Below are positions 23,336 through 35,010 of a DNA stretch of 64,000 nt, piece by piece. The first letter of the stretch is position 1. Each line of letters begins with the position of its first letter. The position numbers and the translations under genes were made by a program. The notes beneath the pieces are model-generated. The model searched no databases. It saw only the letters and a program-made list of their open reading frames with translations, and had not been told where the DNA came from. The DNA lies in contig CM032232.1 in NCBI GenBank assembly GCA_019009955.1, positions 136,482,001 to 136,546,000 on the forward strand, written 5' to 3'. Source of the DNA: Riptortus pedestris. Lineage: Eukaryota > Arthropoda > Insecta > Hemiptera > Alydidae.

Positions 23336-24107
23336 TTCTTTAAGCCAGCATATAGCTCATGTCTTCGAGCCCATTCCCCATGATGTCTTGAAATTAGTGA
23401 TAGTAAATTTAAATTCTCAAATGTTGTGCCATAGATGCAGTGAAAGACAACTTGAGCTGTCTAGTTTTCATCTACAATTTTTGGGAATTTGTATTGTCCC
23501 ATGTCGTTTGCAAAAGTTATAGCATTTTTACCCGTGATCCCAAAATATGGGGTTTCTACTTTTGCCGTAACTGATTTCATGGCTGCTATTCCATTTCTTC
23601 CATGCTTCCTGACTATTAAATAAAGTGGGAGCGCAATTTTCCGTTGGATCCGGGACCCCGTGAACAATAGAACATCTCCTAATGCTCCTAATAGAGGGCC
23701 TACCTGTTATTGTGTACTGGTTTTTATTTGATGTATGATATCTTTAGAATATCTTATGTGATTTATGGAATCACCAAGAGCGGTTGCCCACTTGTCCCAG
23801 TAAGTTCTTTCTTGGTTTCTCGAGTTCTTATTGAGAGCTATTGCTTGTGTGAGTGGCCCCACGGATGTTGCTAGCGAGCTCCTATAATGTGGTGAAAACC
23901 TTATTCCTTCTAGAAGAGGGACATGAGCAGGGGAAAGCCCCCACGAATCTAGGGTATCAGAGGACGATTTTCCAGTTGGAATTACCCCTGAACCCATTCG
24001 CAGCTCCTCAAAACGCATTTTGTCATTTACTAAAGAGGAACATGATGTTAGGCTTGATATGGTACTTGAAAGGCTTATGGAATTAGGTGTAACACTGAAC
24101 CCCACAC
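23336..24107 (-). pseudogene. Gag-region remnant of the same gypsy element (uncertain)
   Basis: Minus-strand frames at 23461-23667 and 23707-24117 show no clear domain but sit between a PBS-like site and pol, where gag belongs. PTLFNSQEAWKKW-like residues near 23600 fit gag elements of this clade. The upstream end begins with an inverted copy of RT sequence (24044-24102), a rearrangement. Confidence 0.35.
24044..24102. repeat. 59-bp inverted repeat, right arm
   Basis: Perfect inverted copy of 23063-23121, about 0.9 kb away, placed directly after a PBS-like site. It encodes RT residues on the + strand, opposite to the element. Confidence 0.85.
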
Positions 24108-24116
24108 CTGACACCA
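24108..24116 (-). other. PBS-like site and LTR edge of gypsy element
   Basis: The minus strand reads ...TTCTACA then TGGTGTCAG, as at the LTR/PBS border of many Ty3/gypsy elements. The LTR would extend right from 24117; its far end is obscured by the TA repeat at about 24245-24274. Confidence 0.4.
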
Positions 24117-24240
24117 TGTAGAATAAGGAACAACACGTGCTGTCTCAACGAGCAACGTTGATTAACTGCCTATATAAGATAGTTGAACATCTGTTTAACA
24201 TAACCTTAACAAACAAACATATGTTTACCACCACAATATA

Positions 24241-24244
<4 letters not shown>

Positions 24245-24274
<30 letters not shown>
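24245..24274. repeat. (TA)n microsatellite
   Basis: About 15 TA units. Flanking sequence 24275-24760 holds no recognisable gene; a minus-strand frame at 24347-24607 is open but unrecognised. Confidence 0.8.
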
Positions 24275-24278
<4 letters not shown>

Positions 24279-24764
24279 ATAAATGATTAAAAAATCAATG
24301 TTTTTGTGGAAGTGGAAAATAGTAAAATTAGCAAGTTAGCATTTGTTTAGGGTATTTTGAAAAAGTGGTCCCGAAACCCCCTTTTATATCTACTCTTTTC
24401 ACTATTCACGAAACAGCAGTTTATTGCTGGGGTAAACCTCCCACCTGTGTCTCTTATGCTGGGGCCATTCGTCCACCTCTTCGTTCGTGGCAAATGATGT
24501 GAATGCTGTAAATTCCTTCTGAAGGAAGTTGTGCAGTCCCCTGCACTGCGATGTCCATGGCACAGAAAAGGCAAAATAGGAGCAAATGCCCGACTCTTTG
24601 GTCTCACATGGTGCTACTACTCTAGTGTAATGTCAGCTGTTCCCGCCGAGGTCAACCGAACTTGTACGAAGTCCCTCCCCCCCCCCCGAGGCATCCCGAG
24701 AAAAAAATATTTAATGAATTTACACACACACACAATAGCCTTAAAATTAAAGGGGGCCTACTAA

Positions 24765-24998
24765 GCTAAGTATGTAGTCCTCGGCATTCATCAAGTCACG
24801 AATTGTCTGAAAGTCGTTTGTAAGCAGGCAATTTCTTGCATTGCCCATTAATTTTGATTTTACGTTCGTTAAGAGTCTAGCATGGTTTTGGTAACCTGAC
24901 GTATTAGTTTTTTCACATGTTGTATCAAAGACTGATGATATGGCGTCCGTGAAATTAATGAGATTCTCTGTATTCCCTTCATAAGGAGTAATCTGAAG
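24765..24998 (-). pseudogene. Third gag fragment of the KEDYDHI gypsy family
   Basis: The minus strand reads ITPYEGNTENLINFTDAISS, CEKTNTSGYQNHARLLTNVK and SKLMGNARNCLLTNDF, homologous to 21173-21560 but clearly diverged. It ends within LMNAEDYILS. No LTR or pol is attached. Confidence 0.7.
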
Positions 24999-25254
24999 TC
25001 ATTTTTTGGTCATGGGACAAGCAGATCTCTTGTATGAATTAATTGGACTGTAAGAAATTAACAGGGGGAGAAACTTGACTGATTCTTGGACATGAAATTA
25101 TAATTAGTTAAGACCTTGTCGTGGAGATTCTTTTTTGTGGATGTTGTTTTCTTCCAGTAGATTGCTCCATTGTAAGCCAAATAATAATAATTTTTTTCAA
25201 TTTATTTATTAATGGGCACCACATAGAAGGTTATTTGCCCTTTCAAAAGTAATA

Positions 25255-25545
25255 ACAGGTAACAATAACAAAAAAACATACCTTAACAGCAAGTAACAAT
25301 AATAAATACCTTAACAACAAATAATAACAAAAAATACCTTAACAGCAAGTAACAATAATAAATACCTTAGCAACAAGTAATAATAAATTCCTTAGCAAAA
25401 AGTAATAATAACAAATACATTAACAACAAGGGACAATAATAAATACCTAAACAACAAGTAATAATAACATATACCTTAACAACAAGCAACAATAACAAAT
25501 ACCTTAGCAACAAGTAATAGTAACACATAACTTAGCAATAATACT
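25255..25545. repeat. Minisatellite, about 30-40 bp unit
   Basis: Imperfect tandem copies built on aataccttaacaacaagtaa and aacaataataa, roughly seven to nine units. Such arrays often sit at the end of non-LTR elements; the RNase H remnant at 25645 is adjacent. Confidence 0.75.
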
Positions 25546-25644
25546 AAAAAAAAAGAAAAAAAATACATATTCAGTTGGTGGATGATTAATGCATGTTAAA
25601 TGTTATCATATATTTCAATTTTGTGTAAGTATGAGAATATATTG

Positions 25645-26350
25645 TTAATGTGTGGTCTGCCTTCCGTCAATAGTTCTTGTAAGTCGTAGGGGAAGTCCTG
25701 ATGTTGTCGTTATCGGCATTCTGTCAGTATGTCTTATCGTCAAGGGAGTGTTACAAGTTGAGCAAGTAGGTCTGTCAGTCTTTCTCATTAAGTATGAGTG
25801 TGTTAATTTAGTGTGGCCGATTCTAAGTCTCGAGAGAACTACTTCTTCTCTCCTAGAGTTTCTGAAACTTGATGGCCACATGCAAATAGTGTTCTTTATA
25901 GCTCGAAGTTTGTTGTCAGTATTTGTGTTAGTCCAGTCGGTTTGCCATGTATCTAAGATGAGGTGTTTTGTTTGTCTTGAAATATCTTCATGTAGTACAT
26001 CTATTTGTTCATAATCAAGTTTTCCAGCTGCTTTTTTGGCCTCAGAGTCGGCAGTCTCATTCAGTCCTAGGTTTTCGTGTCCTGGTAACCAGTAGAATGT
26101 AGTGTGTTTATTTAGAATGGTAAGCTCATGTTTTATTTTTTGGGCGATTTGTGTAAATATTGTATAGTATTTGAAGGGAACCTAAGGAATCCGTGCAAAT
26201 GATAACGTGTTTGCTTAGTGATGTGAGGGTGTTCTTGAGGGCCAATAGAATACCTTGGAGCTCGGCTCCTAGAACACTGTAAAAAGGAGGCAGTGTCTGC
26301 GTGATTACATTACACAGAATCGTAAAAAGAGGGAGAAACAAAAATATCAA
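25645..26350 (-). pseudogene. Non-LTR retrotransposon RNase H remnant
   Basis: Reads SVLGAELQGILLALKN and VIICTDSLGSLQILYN (RNase H), then after a frameshift FRNSRREEVVLSRLRIGHTK, LTHSYLMRKTDRPTCSTC and NTPLTIRH (the Cys-rich tail). This order is typical of Jockey/I/R1-group elements. It is broken by frameshifts, with no RT directly attached (RT remnant at 26820-27900). Confidence 0.8.
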
Positions 26351-26633
26351 TTACTTAAAATAGAGAAAGAAAATATTTGAACAGATATATCCTAGTATCT
26401 AGTTCTCGATCACTTTCGGAGCCCTGCGCTGCTTGTTGATTCATTTTCCTTGACAGCGAGGAGGCACTGAAGCAGTGCTGTGGAAACTGGATCCTAGTCG
26501 CTATTATGGATATAGATAGATGCTTTTATTGTTATAGGACCAATGGTCCTCTCTTACAGACAATAGTCATGTATGTTTACTATTTATAAATCAAACTAAA
26601 CTAATTATAAATTAAGTTCAAACATAAAGATAC

Positions 26634-26636
<3 letters not shown>

Positions 26637-26684
<48 letters not shown>
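26637..26684. repeat. (TA)n microsatellite
   Basis: About 24 TA units between two non-LTR fragments. The surrounding 26350-26770 shows nothing else recognisable. Confidence 0.8.
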
Positions 26685-26686
<2 letters not shown>

Positions 26687-26799
26687 CTAATATAAATAAA
26701 ACTAATATACAAATGTCATTATGATGAACTATGGTACATGTCATATCCCCATCTCGGTTGTTAGGAAATGATTAATGCAGGCCTTTCGGAATGATGATG

Positions 26800-27900
26800 A
26801 TGCTTTTATTTCTGCCGCAACAGCAGAGAAAGAGTGACGAAATATATTGGTTCAGCAGGCCCCTGGTCAGTTGGAAATTATTTACCAATCTCTCACTATT
26901 CATGGGAATAAAACCCTCATAAAAATTATTGGGCACTCCGAAATCCAGGATTTCCTTTGAAAGACATAGTATATTTAAGCGCCGATACACTTTAGACGTG
27001 AGGCATAGAGCTTTCATGTATGATGTTATGTGCTCATCTCTCTTACCATTGAAAATGTACCTGATAGCTGAATTAAATGCTCTCGGACGTTTTGTCTTCT
27101 GTAGATGTAATATCTATATAAACGGAATCGCAGTACCACAACATTGATGGCAAAATTAGGCTGGATACAAGTTTTATCCTAATTTCTAATGGGAAAAAGT
27201 TTTTATATTTTATTAAATGATGTAAAGATTTTCTTATTTTGTTAGCTACCGAAGCTGCTTGATACTGACATGAAAGATTGCTGTTAAATATTACCCCAAG
27301 GATACTCATTTATTTTTATTGAAAGTCCAGGCTGTTTAATTTTTTTTTTTAAATATTTTTGGGGTGCCAAGTAGTACCCACTTGGTTTTTTTGTGTTTAG
27401 AGTTAACGAATTTTTTGCGCACCAATCAGTAATCCTCTTGAAGTCCTCATTTATTCTTTTTGAAAGTTCTTTTGCGCTTTCCGGATCACCCGAAAGCCAT
27501 ATGCTAACGTCATCTGAAATGAATGTTACTGTGTAGAACACAGGATGATAAGTCATTTATGTATATTGAGAACAGAAGTGGCCCTATACCGAACCTTGTG
27601 GTACTCCTGATTTATTTATGACCCAGTTAGTAGAAATGTTTTTTAATTTAACTTTTTGCCTCCGATTTTCTAAAAAGGGTTTTATCCAACTGAGTAATTG
27701 CTCGCCCATGCCCATAGCACCAATCTTTATTAGGAGCAACTGGTGATTTACTGTTTCAAAAGCCTTATTGAAGTCTAGTGAAACCCACAAGACATTCATA
27801 CGATCTACTGATTTTCTGATTTCAGATGTTATTGTATGTAAAGCTGAACACGTGTTATGCCCATGCCTGAAACCTGATTGATGTGGAGACAATAAACTAT
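26800..27900 (-). pseudogene. Non-LTR retrotransposon reverse transcriptase remnant
   Basis: From 27900 down: SPHQSGFRHGHNTCSALHTI, LWVSLDFNKAFETVNHQLLL (first catalytic Asp), SGVPQGSV, then after a shift a degenerate SDDVSIWLSGDPE in place of the usual YADD, SLTLNTKKPSG, LGVIFNSNLSCQYQ and a tail with LCLTSKVYRRLNILCLSKEI. At least two frameshifts. Jockey/CR1-type RT order; orientation agrees with 25645-26350, possibly one element. Confidence 0.82.
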
Positions 27901-27904
27901 ATGT

Positions 27905-29480
27905 ATTTAAAAATGTTTTAATGTATTTACAAAAGGTTTTAATGTAGTAAGTAATAAAGGGATTGAAGGAAGTTGCATTTAGCTCTCAAAGACGGTTTGG
28001 TTAGCTGCTGCACTGTTTTTCACTCTGGATATTATGATTTTTCCAATATCATTATATATATCCATGTTGGTCTTCATGGCTACTATGGGAATATAATTCA
28101 TTATACAGTACATTTTTGTTTCATTATATGTTTACTTATATTTTCCCAGTTGACCTTCCGTCATCAATTGGCGGAATCTTGCTCCTTTATACTTCCGTAC
28201 AAAACAGGGATTTTGAGAGCTTAATAAATTTATTTTGTATTAAACTACTATTATTATTCCTCTTATTATATATGAGTGTGTTTATATGTATATGTATTCA
28301 CTGTATTCTTTGTAGTTTAACAGAAATTAGATTGTGTGATTTTTTTTGAGGATTTAGGTTATAAAAAAAAAAGTGTTTATGAGTAATACATTTTTGCGAT
28401 TTTGTAATTTTTCTGATCCAAGATTGTGTTTATTATTTTATATCATTATGCTCTATTTATTTTTTTCATTATGTATGTTTTATGTTTTTTTTAAATCAAG
28501 GTTTATACGTTTGTGATTTTAAAAACTATTGTAATAAAGTAGTTTAAAAAAAAAAAAATCATTTTGTGTTTAATGTTTATCTGCCCATTTCCAGAGTATT
28601 TAACGTTGAAATAAAGAAACGTATTATGTAGATACCACCTGTCTTACTAGTTAGTACTTCTGTTAAATGTTTTGCCAGGATCATAATATGCCATGAAGCA
28701 TAGTTTATAGATTTTTTTTTTTCTTTTTAGACAAAAGAAGTCCCTTAAAAATCGTTTGCATCTGTGACAGATACTGACAAATTTTCAATTTTTTCCCTTC
28801 TCTACACCCCTCCCCTTAGTGGATTTTGATCAAACTGGAAGGTGCGCTACTAGATGCTATAACAGTCCGAAATATAAAATGTTGAAATTCTAAGTCTAGT
28901 CGAGAGACAGAAATAAATATGGTGGTCAAATCACTGATGTTCATCTAAAACTGAGCTGCTGGGCGAACTGGCCTTTTTTTTAAATGCAAGCCGTTGGGTA
29001 CAGTAGGTTTGAGGCTTCAACTCTCCCACAGATTGGTCGGAGCCGGATTCGTCTCCTAGAAGATTCTAGATTCCCGCCCTGTCTCAAACTACTCCAATCT
29101 TTTGCAGGGATGCCTTCATTTTCTTTGTACTTCTTAAATACTTCCTATATACGTCATTTTCAAGTAGTAACAAAGTCCCTCAAGTAGAACAATGCATGCA
29201 TATTTCGCAACAACATTAATAAATAAGTATATATAGGTTCTATCTGAGAATCAAGTGGTGTAATGTTCGCAGTCTTGAAATTCCAATTGTAGGATCAACA
29301 GGAAATTTTCTAGGGAAAACCATGAGATAACAGCTCAAAGGGCGGGCTACCTGCTACCTCCCTCTCCTACTCCTAGAGTAAACCTTTCCTTACTCATGGT
29401 AAGTATTAGTTTATTATTTAATTTTACATTTATTATGGTACTAATAAGTATTTAGATATGTATAATAATGCAGGCATATG
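27905..29480. other. Gene-free AT-rich stretch
   Basis: No coding domain was recognised. Poly-A-like runs occur near 28350 and 28540. A block at about 28780-28915 (cattttgatcaaactggaag-type) resembles 35220-35330, suggesting an old dispersed repeat. Confidence 0.5.
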
Positions 29481-29489
29481 TATAATAAT

Positions 29490-29690
29490 ATGAGCTCAGG
29501 CTGGTAGACCTAGGGTGGCGGGTTCGATTCCCCCCCTGGGCATTAGAAATTTTTTTAATGAAGGACTCATTAAATAAACTCCTTGGGCCCACCATGGCTA
29601 GAAAAGGGTGGTAACCTGTACATAACCTGCCCCGATTAGCCAAGTAGCATAAAGTGGACGTAAATACTAATAAACAAAAAAACTATAATA
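29490..29690 (+). repeat. tRNA-derived SINE (A box lost)
   Basis: Retains the B-box region gtggcgggttcgattcc, the body block ggctagaaaagggtggtaac and the tail cataaagtggacgtaaatac. The A-box part is deleted relative to other copies. Confidence 0.7.
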
Positions 29691-29714
29691 ATACTTATTT
29701 ACATATGTATAACA

Positions 29715-29940
29715 CACAGGTTAGCCATGTGAGTTAAAGCGTTGACTTTAATCTCACATGGTAAACCTAGAGTGGCGAGTTGGATTCTCGCCTGGTCAAA
29801 GGAAATTATTTAGTGACGGAATTCCTTAATAACATCCTAAGTCCCACCCTGGCTAGAAAAGGGTGGTAACCTGTATATAACCCATCCCAATTAGCCTTAG
29901 TTGCAAAATGTGGACGTTAATAAATAATAATAATACTTTC
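29715..29940 (+). repeat. tRNA-derived SINE, full-length
   Basis: A-box-like gagttaaagcgttgac and B-box-like gagttggattctcgc form the head. The body has ctggctagaaaagggtggta, and the tail aaatgtggacgttaataaat is followed by TAA repeats. The head resembles a type II (Leu/Ser-like) tRNA. Confidence 0.75.
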
Positions 29941-29944
29941 ATTT

Positions 29945-31134
29945 AGCCACTGTACGGAACAACTATCAGACCGATAAATTAAATTTTAGATATTTATTTA
30001 ATTTAAACGCATTTTATTTTTTGTGCAGTAAATAAATATTCTTGAACTATAATTGTTAATTTATTAATTTTTTTAGGCAGGACAAATAAAATTCCGAGAA
30101 AAACAGATTTGGAACATTTGATTTTGAAATCTAATTGAAGCAGTGAATTTTACAACCAAATTCTTATTAAATACTATCTTTCGGAAAACGAACACATAAA
30201 GAGAATACCGAGCTACTATTACACGGTTATTATTTAATTAGATGGATAACGCCTATTCCTCCATGAAAAGTTTTGAAGAAAAATGTTGAAGTAGAGTTTG
30301 ATTATAAATCAATAAAAAAATACTGTATTTAAGCTGAGCTTCTTACAGGAGGTATAATACAGAACATATAAGATTTATATACATTGTATATTAACATTAT
30401 TAATAATTTCAAATTACTAAATAGAAGAAACACCTGAGATAAATACATATTTTTTTTTTTTTTAAATTACATAGTTTAAAAAATATATACAGTTACATTT
30501 TTCTCTTGCAGGCAGTTCCATATTGCGTGGATCTCCAATACGTTTCCTGGCACTTTCATGGTTCAGTCGATTAATAATAAACTTTTCTTTTTATTATACC
30601 ATACGCGATATTTAAGCATTTCATGCAAAGGCACATATAGAGGGATTTAGGGGTGGGACGAAATTTTGATTTCAGTTATTTGAATCAGATCGACATATTT
30701 TATATAATCAATAATATTGCAATTTTTATTTCGTATTAATGTTGTCCTGTTTCTCGATCATTGACGGACTTTTGCTTAATAATTAGAGTACTGGGGGAGT
30801 AAACATTTTCATCTGCTATAAAAAATGTTTCAATTTCGAATTATTTTAAGGAATAAACAATATTTATTCGTTGTAAAAGTTTCTTCATTATTTACTGTGC
30901 TTCAGTATTCCATGTGTCGAAGATAGTGGAGGATTAGGCTTATTCGGCACTTCCTTTGATTGTAACATATTCATGATCAGATGATAAACTCGTGTTTTTT
31001 TTTGTTGTATTAAATGGAATTATGATCAGTTTCGACCCATTTAACTATTTTCGTAAGTCCTCCAGCTCTTTCCATCGCGCGTTCTTAACGTCCACCATTA
31101 CCGTGCCTCACAAATTATCCTTTTCGTTAATCGC
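29945..31134. other. 3' flank of gustatory receptor locus
   Basis: AT-rich with no coding domain recognised. This is where the 3' UTR of the shared terminal exon (stop at 31135) should lie. No polyadenylation site can be chosen with confidence. Confidence 0.4.
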
Positions 31135-31239
31135 TTATGTTGTAGAATTCGTTGGTGACGTTGTGTTTCCACCTCCGGTATTCGATGGCTGTCCGAACTG
31201 TATCAGGATGACTAAGTAAGTTGTTGCTGCTGCTATCAT
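31135..31239 (-). CDS. Gustatory receptor terminal exon 4 (TM7, TYLVILIQF)
   Basis: After the acceptor tatttgttgcag the frame reads MIAAATTYLVILIQFGQPS and then a short Gly/Thr/Asn-rich tail to TAA at 31135-31137. The TYxxxxxQF motif in TM7 is the diagnostic signature of insect gustatory receptors. The 34-residue length and phase-0 start are as expected for a last Gr exon. A 775-bp long-TIR element (31442-32216) sits in the preceding intron. It is the only such exon I could find in the window on either strand. Confidence 0.92.
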   Translation of the reverse strand: MIAAATTYLVILIQFGQPSNTGGGNTTSPTNSTT

Positions 31240-31303
31240 CTGCAACAAATATTTTTAAAATCAGATGAGGAGATTCCTAGGCATGAAAAAAAGTTATCAC
31301 AGA

Positions 31304-31346
<43 letters not shown>
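31304..31346. repeat. (TA)n microsatellite
   Basis: About 21 TA units just upstream of the terminal Gr exon, in its last intron. Confidence 0.8.
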
Positions 31347-31353
<7 letters not shown>

Positions 31354-31441
31354 CTCATCTAGTAAAGATTTATGGAAAACAATATTGGGTATTTAAGCTT
31401 GTAATGAGACATATAATCTTCTTATCCTGGGCCCAATAATT

Positions 31442-32216
31442 TTATATATTCTTCATATTTTCATGGCATGGGTCACCAATAAAAAACATTTTTTTCTCAC
31501 AAACTTTATTTATGCTGCTGTTCTACATCTTTTGTGGTTTATATACTACCTCTTCAGGTGCTCTTCCTTTTCAAAAAAATAATAACATTACTTTAAAAAC
31601 ATCAATTTAGCAAAACCGTATGATAATTCTTTACTAGATAGAATATTAATATGTGCCTACGTAAATGATATCTCCAAGAAACACACCTTCAATTTTGAAA
31701 AAGCTCAAATAATTCATGAAAAAAGAAATAACACTAAAAAGAAGAGTAAAAGAGTATATTCACATAATAAAAAGTAGAAAGACACAGGAAATAAAAATAT
31801 CAGGAATTAAGTACCTCATCATATATTATATAAAATTTTATCTTAAAATAATCGATTTTAAATTTTGTTGGAGGTCAAGCTTGTAAATAATCGATTTGTA
31901 GTCAGCTGACTTAACCTACTTCGGGAACCTCAGTATCAACAACCTCCCCAGTGAGGACAGTCACAACGACCACTTCAGAAATGTAAGTAGCAATCTGTAT
32001 TTAGATTTAGTAAATATATCATGCAAGTAGACACTTATTAATACTCTAGTAAAGTATTATCATAGGGTTTTGCTAAATTAATGTTATTATTTTTTGAAAA
32101 GGGAGAGCCCCTGAAGAGATAGTACCACGAAACATGTAGGGCAGTATCAACAAAGTTTACGCGAGAGAATGTTTTTTATTGGTGACCCTTGTCATGAATA
32201 TATGAAGAATATATAA
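31442..32216. mobile_element. Long-terminal-inverted-repeat element, 775 bp
   Basis: The left arm (31442 to about 31660) and right arm (about 32030 to 32216) are reverse complements over roughly 200 bp, for example gggtcaccaataaaaaacat at the left against its complement at 32170-32195, with small indels. The inner 370 bp has no ORF. It looks like a foldback or long-TIR MITE inside the last Gr intron. Confidence 0.7.
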
Positions 32217-32369
32217 GACATTTAATGATTTATTCACTTATTGGTCAAGTGCGAAGACTAAATGGGGTATATACTGAATGCGGAAAACTAAAAAAAATCG
32301 GTTAACATTCAAGATAAACATAACTATATTAAACGTTTAGTTCGGGACTGAGTATCCGATCAAGTCATC

Positions 32370-32610
32370 CCATATGAGGTACTTCCTGAAACTCATGCTA
32401 GGAGCAGTCAGCCCAGTGCATCCCTCCGCTAGTGATGCAGCTCCTTACGCTCTGGCTTTCTCAGGGACTCACTGTATATCCAGCCTTGCTACATTTGCCA
32501 GAGACGTCCTGCAAGTCAACGCAACACGCTGTCTAGGACATTTCCTAGGTAGAATAAATACAATTTTGGACGTTTTTGCAGGACATAATAACCCGTTGTG
32601 TTACCTCAGG
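32370..32610. repeat. Dispersed repeat (related copy at 36800-36965)
   Basis: Shares the order ctaggacatttcctaggtag, attttggacgtttttg and cataataac with 36895-36965. It lies just left of a Helentron-like element in both places. Family unknown. Confidence 0.45.
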
Positions 32611-32698
32611 ATGTGATAACCTGTTATTTTACCTTCCCTGAAGTTCAAGACATACATTCAACATACATAATTGCGTTAACGATAATGTATGTTTTTTT

Positions 32699-33275
32699 AG
32701 CAGATTTCCTTATTAGCTATTGAGGTTGTACTCATGACGGAATTTTCGAAATTTTTCTTCAAATGTCAATCGATCCTACCTAGTAGATGACGAAAATGAG
32801 GTCCGTTCAAAACTGTGTGTATGTATATATTTGTCTGTTACATTGCGCTCTAGCGGTCGCAATTTTTGTTTGATCGTTACCAAACTCGATATTTAGTCCT
32901 TTTATGTAAAAAGAAAGATCGAGTTCGTTAACGGCTGAAATCGGACGAGTGGAAGGGAGGGGGGTTTAGAGGGGAGCATTTTCGAAATATCTGCGTTACT
33001 ATACGTCGGATCGAAAAATTGTATAGAATCAATCTTATTGCAAATTAAATTTACTATAAATATTGTTATATACATTTATTCTCTATCTTGAATATTAACC
33101 GAGATATTTGCATTTTTATTAAATCTGGGGGGGAGGGCTAATGGACGAGTGACTTTCCCGCCAAAAGCTAGTTCGGCCGTTTCCTTAACTGCTCGGCTCT
33201 CGTGAAATTTCTCTATTGTAAAACTTCACATGGGAAATCAGCTTAGTTTACGCAGCCCCTGCGTGACGGACTTTA
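32699..33275 (+). mobile_element. Helentron/HINE-like element 1
   Basis: 5' end agcagatttccttattagct, internal motif gacgaaaatgaggtccgttc, tatttgtctgttac, then ttgaatattaaccgagatat. The 3' side has gggaaatcagcttagtttac followed by the hairpin acgcagcccctgcgt and gacggactt. The 3' subterminal gggaaatc-type block is the inverse of the 5' terminus. Confidence 0.75.
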
Positions 33276-33540
33276 TTTTAAATATAAATTGTTGTAAATC
33301 CAAGCTTATTCTCCCACTCACTGCAATACCACACTGCTGTCATCATTTAACACATCAAATCAAAAAATGTTACAGAACCTATCTTGTTACGCTGTTGCCG
33401 GTCTTCAATGGTTGTTTTATAAATTTTCTCGTAACTCAAATATTAAGCGATTTGTTCACATCCTTGTTTTCAGCCTACAGTAAACCCCCACTCCTACTCA
33501 TGGGATGATTTCTTGGAAACAGAGAATAATAGTGAGATGA

Positions 33541-33600
33541 GATCACACAAGCCTTGGAAATCTACATAGTTTGGGCAGCCCCCGTGTGAAGGAATCTTTT
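33541..33600 (+). repeat. Helentron/HINE-like 3' end fragment
   Basis: Contains ggaaatctacatagtttggg, a degenerate hairpin and gtgaagg, matching the family 3' end. The sequence to its left (33400-33520) resembles the inner right part of longer copies. Confidence 0.5.
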
Positions 33601-33680
33601 ATAGATTAGCATTTCTTATGTGAAGGTTTGGGGGGTCTACCGAGGATGTTCATTTTCCTAGGGTTGCTCTTTAGCCTTTT

Positions 33681-34542
33681 AGCAGATTTCCCTTAAGGAA
33701 AATCAGCTATTGAGGTCGTACTCATAACGCAATTTTCGAAATTTTTCTTCAAATGTCCCTTGATCCTACCTAGTAGATGACAAAAATGAGGTCCGTTCAA
33801 AACTGTGAAAATGTATATAAATATTTGTCTGTTACCGCTCTAGGAGTCGCAAATTTTGTTTTTGAGAAGAACAAGTTCGACAACGGCTAAAATGAACCTG
33901 GGGGAGAATTTGAAAATCAGAAATATCTCCGTTACTATAAGTCAGATCGAAAAGGTGTATAGAATGAATCTTATTGCCAATTAAATGGAGTATACATATT
34001 GTTATATACATTTATTCTCTATCTTGAATATTAACCGAGATATTTGAATTTTTCCCTTTTCAGCATTCATTTAACTCCCACTTCTACTCGTGTTACATAA
34101 CCAATACTCTGTTATATAATAAACCACATTAGACCAAAACATTTTTTCCAGAGACCATTATTATTATTCGAGATATGTACATGCAAATATGTTCTGCTGA
34201 CCCCTCTCCCCCATCTTAAATTCTTGGACTATTAAAATTTGATTGATCGAGTAGAAATTATTCTGACTCATTGTGAATTACAGTACTAGATATAGTACAT
34301 AGTTTTCAATAAAATTAATGTTATATTCTGATATGTTTCAGTTATTGTTTTTCTTTCCGCTGAGCCTTTGGTAGACCTGTTTGTTTACATTTGAAACGCT
34401 CCCCGACGGAAGGGGAAAGATTTCTTAGTACCGTTTGTATTTATTCACGGTGGTGTTGTATTAGCAGTATGTACATTTATCTGTTGTTAAACTTCACGCA
34501 GGAAATCTGCTTAGTTTACGCAGCTCCAGCGTGACAGACTTT
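33681..34542 (+). mobile_element. Helentron/HINE-like element 2 (long form)
   Basis: Starts agcagatttcccttaaggaa and ends ggaaatctgcttagtttacg, with a hairpin remnant and gacagactttt. It has an extra 3' segment (ttctttccgctgagcc, cacggtggtgttgt) shared with elements at 37015 and 46298 but not with the short forms. It lies between Gr exons 3 and 4. Confidence 0.75.
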
Positions 34543-34773
34543 TGAAATATTGTGAGAAATAAATTGAATACTTTACAAAAAAAAAAACCGAGCATTCTGA
34601 AAAGCTACAATCAGCAGTGATTATGTGTTCAAATTGTATATCAAACTCCCGGAACGTCCTAAAATGTGACCGAAGAGAAGCCTCATCCACTGAAACTTGT
34701 TAGTAATTTTAAGATTAAAAAAGTTGTTTAAAATTAAACCTAGCAACAAACCCTACTTTAATATTATACTCAC

Positions 34774-34863
34774 TGAATGGACTAGAGTATAATCGAGAGT
34801 AAAAAAGCCACAAGCTGTGAAGACAACTTCTCTCTTCATTGAGATGTGTAACCTCAACTTTTT
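34774..34863 (-). CDS. Gustatory receptor exon 3 (shared 3' exon, TM7 entry)
   Basis: This 90-bp phase-0 exon encodes 30 residues ending VVFTACGFFTLDYTLVHS, the near-universal stretch that leads into TM7 of insect gustatory receptors. The acceptor is tttacag before AAAAAGTTG and the donor is TCA|GTGAGT. Phases match exon 2 upstream and exon 4 downstream. The exon lies just beyond a Helentron-like copy (33681-34542). This is among the strongest family evidence in the window. Confidence 0.92.
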
Positions 34864-34930
34864 CTGTAAATTGTAAACAAAAAAATTAAATTAGCTAGTA
34901 TTTTATACATATATATTATAGATTAATTCT

Positions 34931-35010
34931 ATTTATTAACATTCCACATTATGCTACAAAGGCTATTTGAGACGGGTTATCCTTCTGATTGCCACCCTTT
35001 TCTAGTTTCC
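34931..35010 (-). repeat. tRNA-derived SINE, 3' fragment
   Basis: Matches the family tail and body only (acgggttatc, gccacccttttctagttt). The head is missing. Confidence 0.5.

Noticed and set aside
24347..24607. 86-codon minus-strand frame near the gypsy LTR edge
   Set aside because: No recognisable domain; it overlaps probable LTR sequence.
25255..25545. CRISPR-like spaced repeats
   Set aside because: Units are contiguous and imperfect with no unique spacers; this is an insect minisatellite.
29740..29800. tRNA gene suggested by A- and B-box-like motifs
   Set aside because: The sequence belongs to a repeated SINE family with a common tail; no complete cloverleaf could be drawn by eye.
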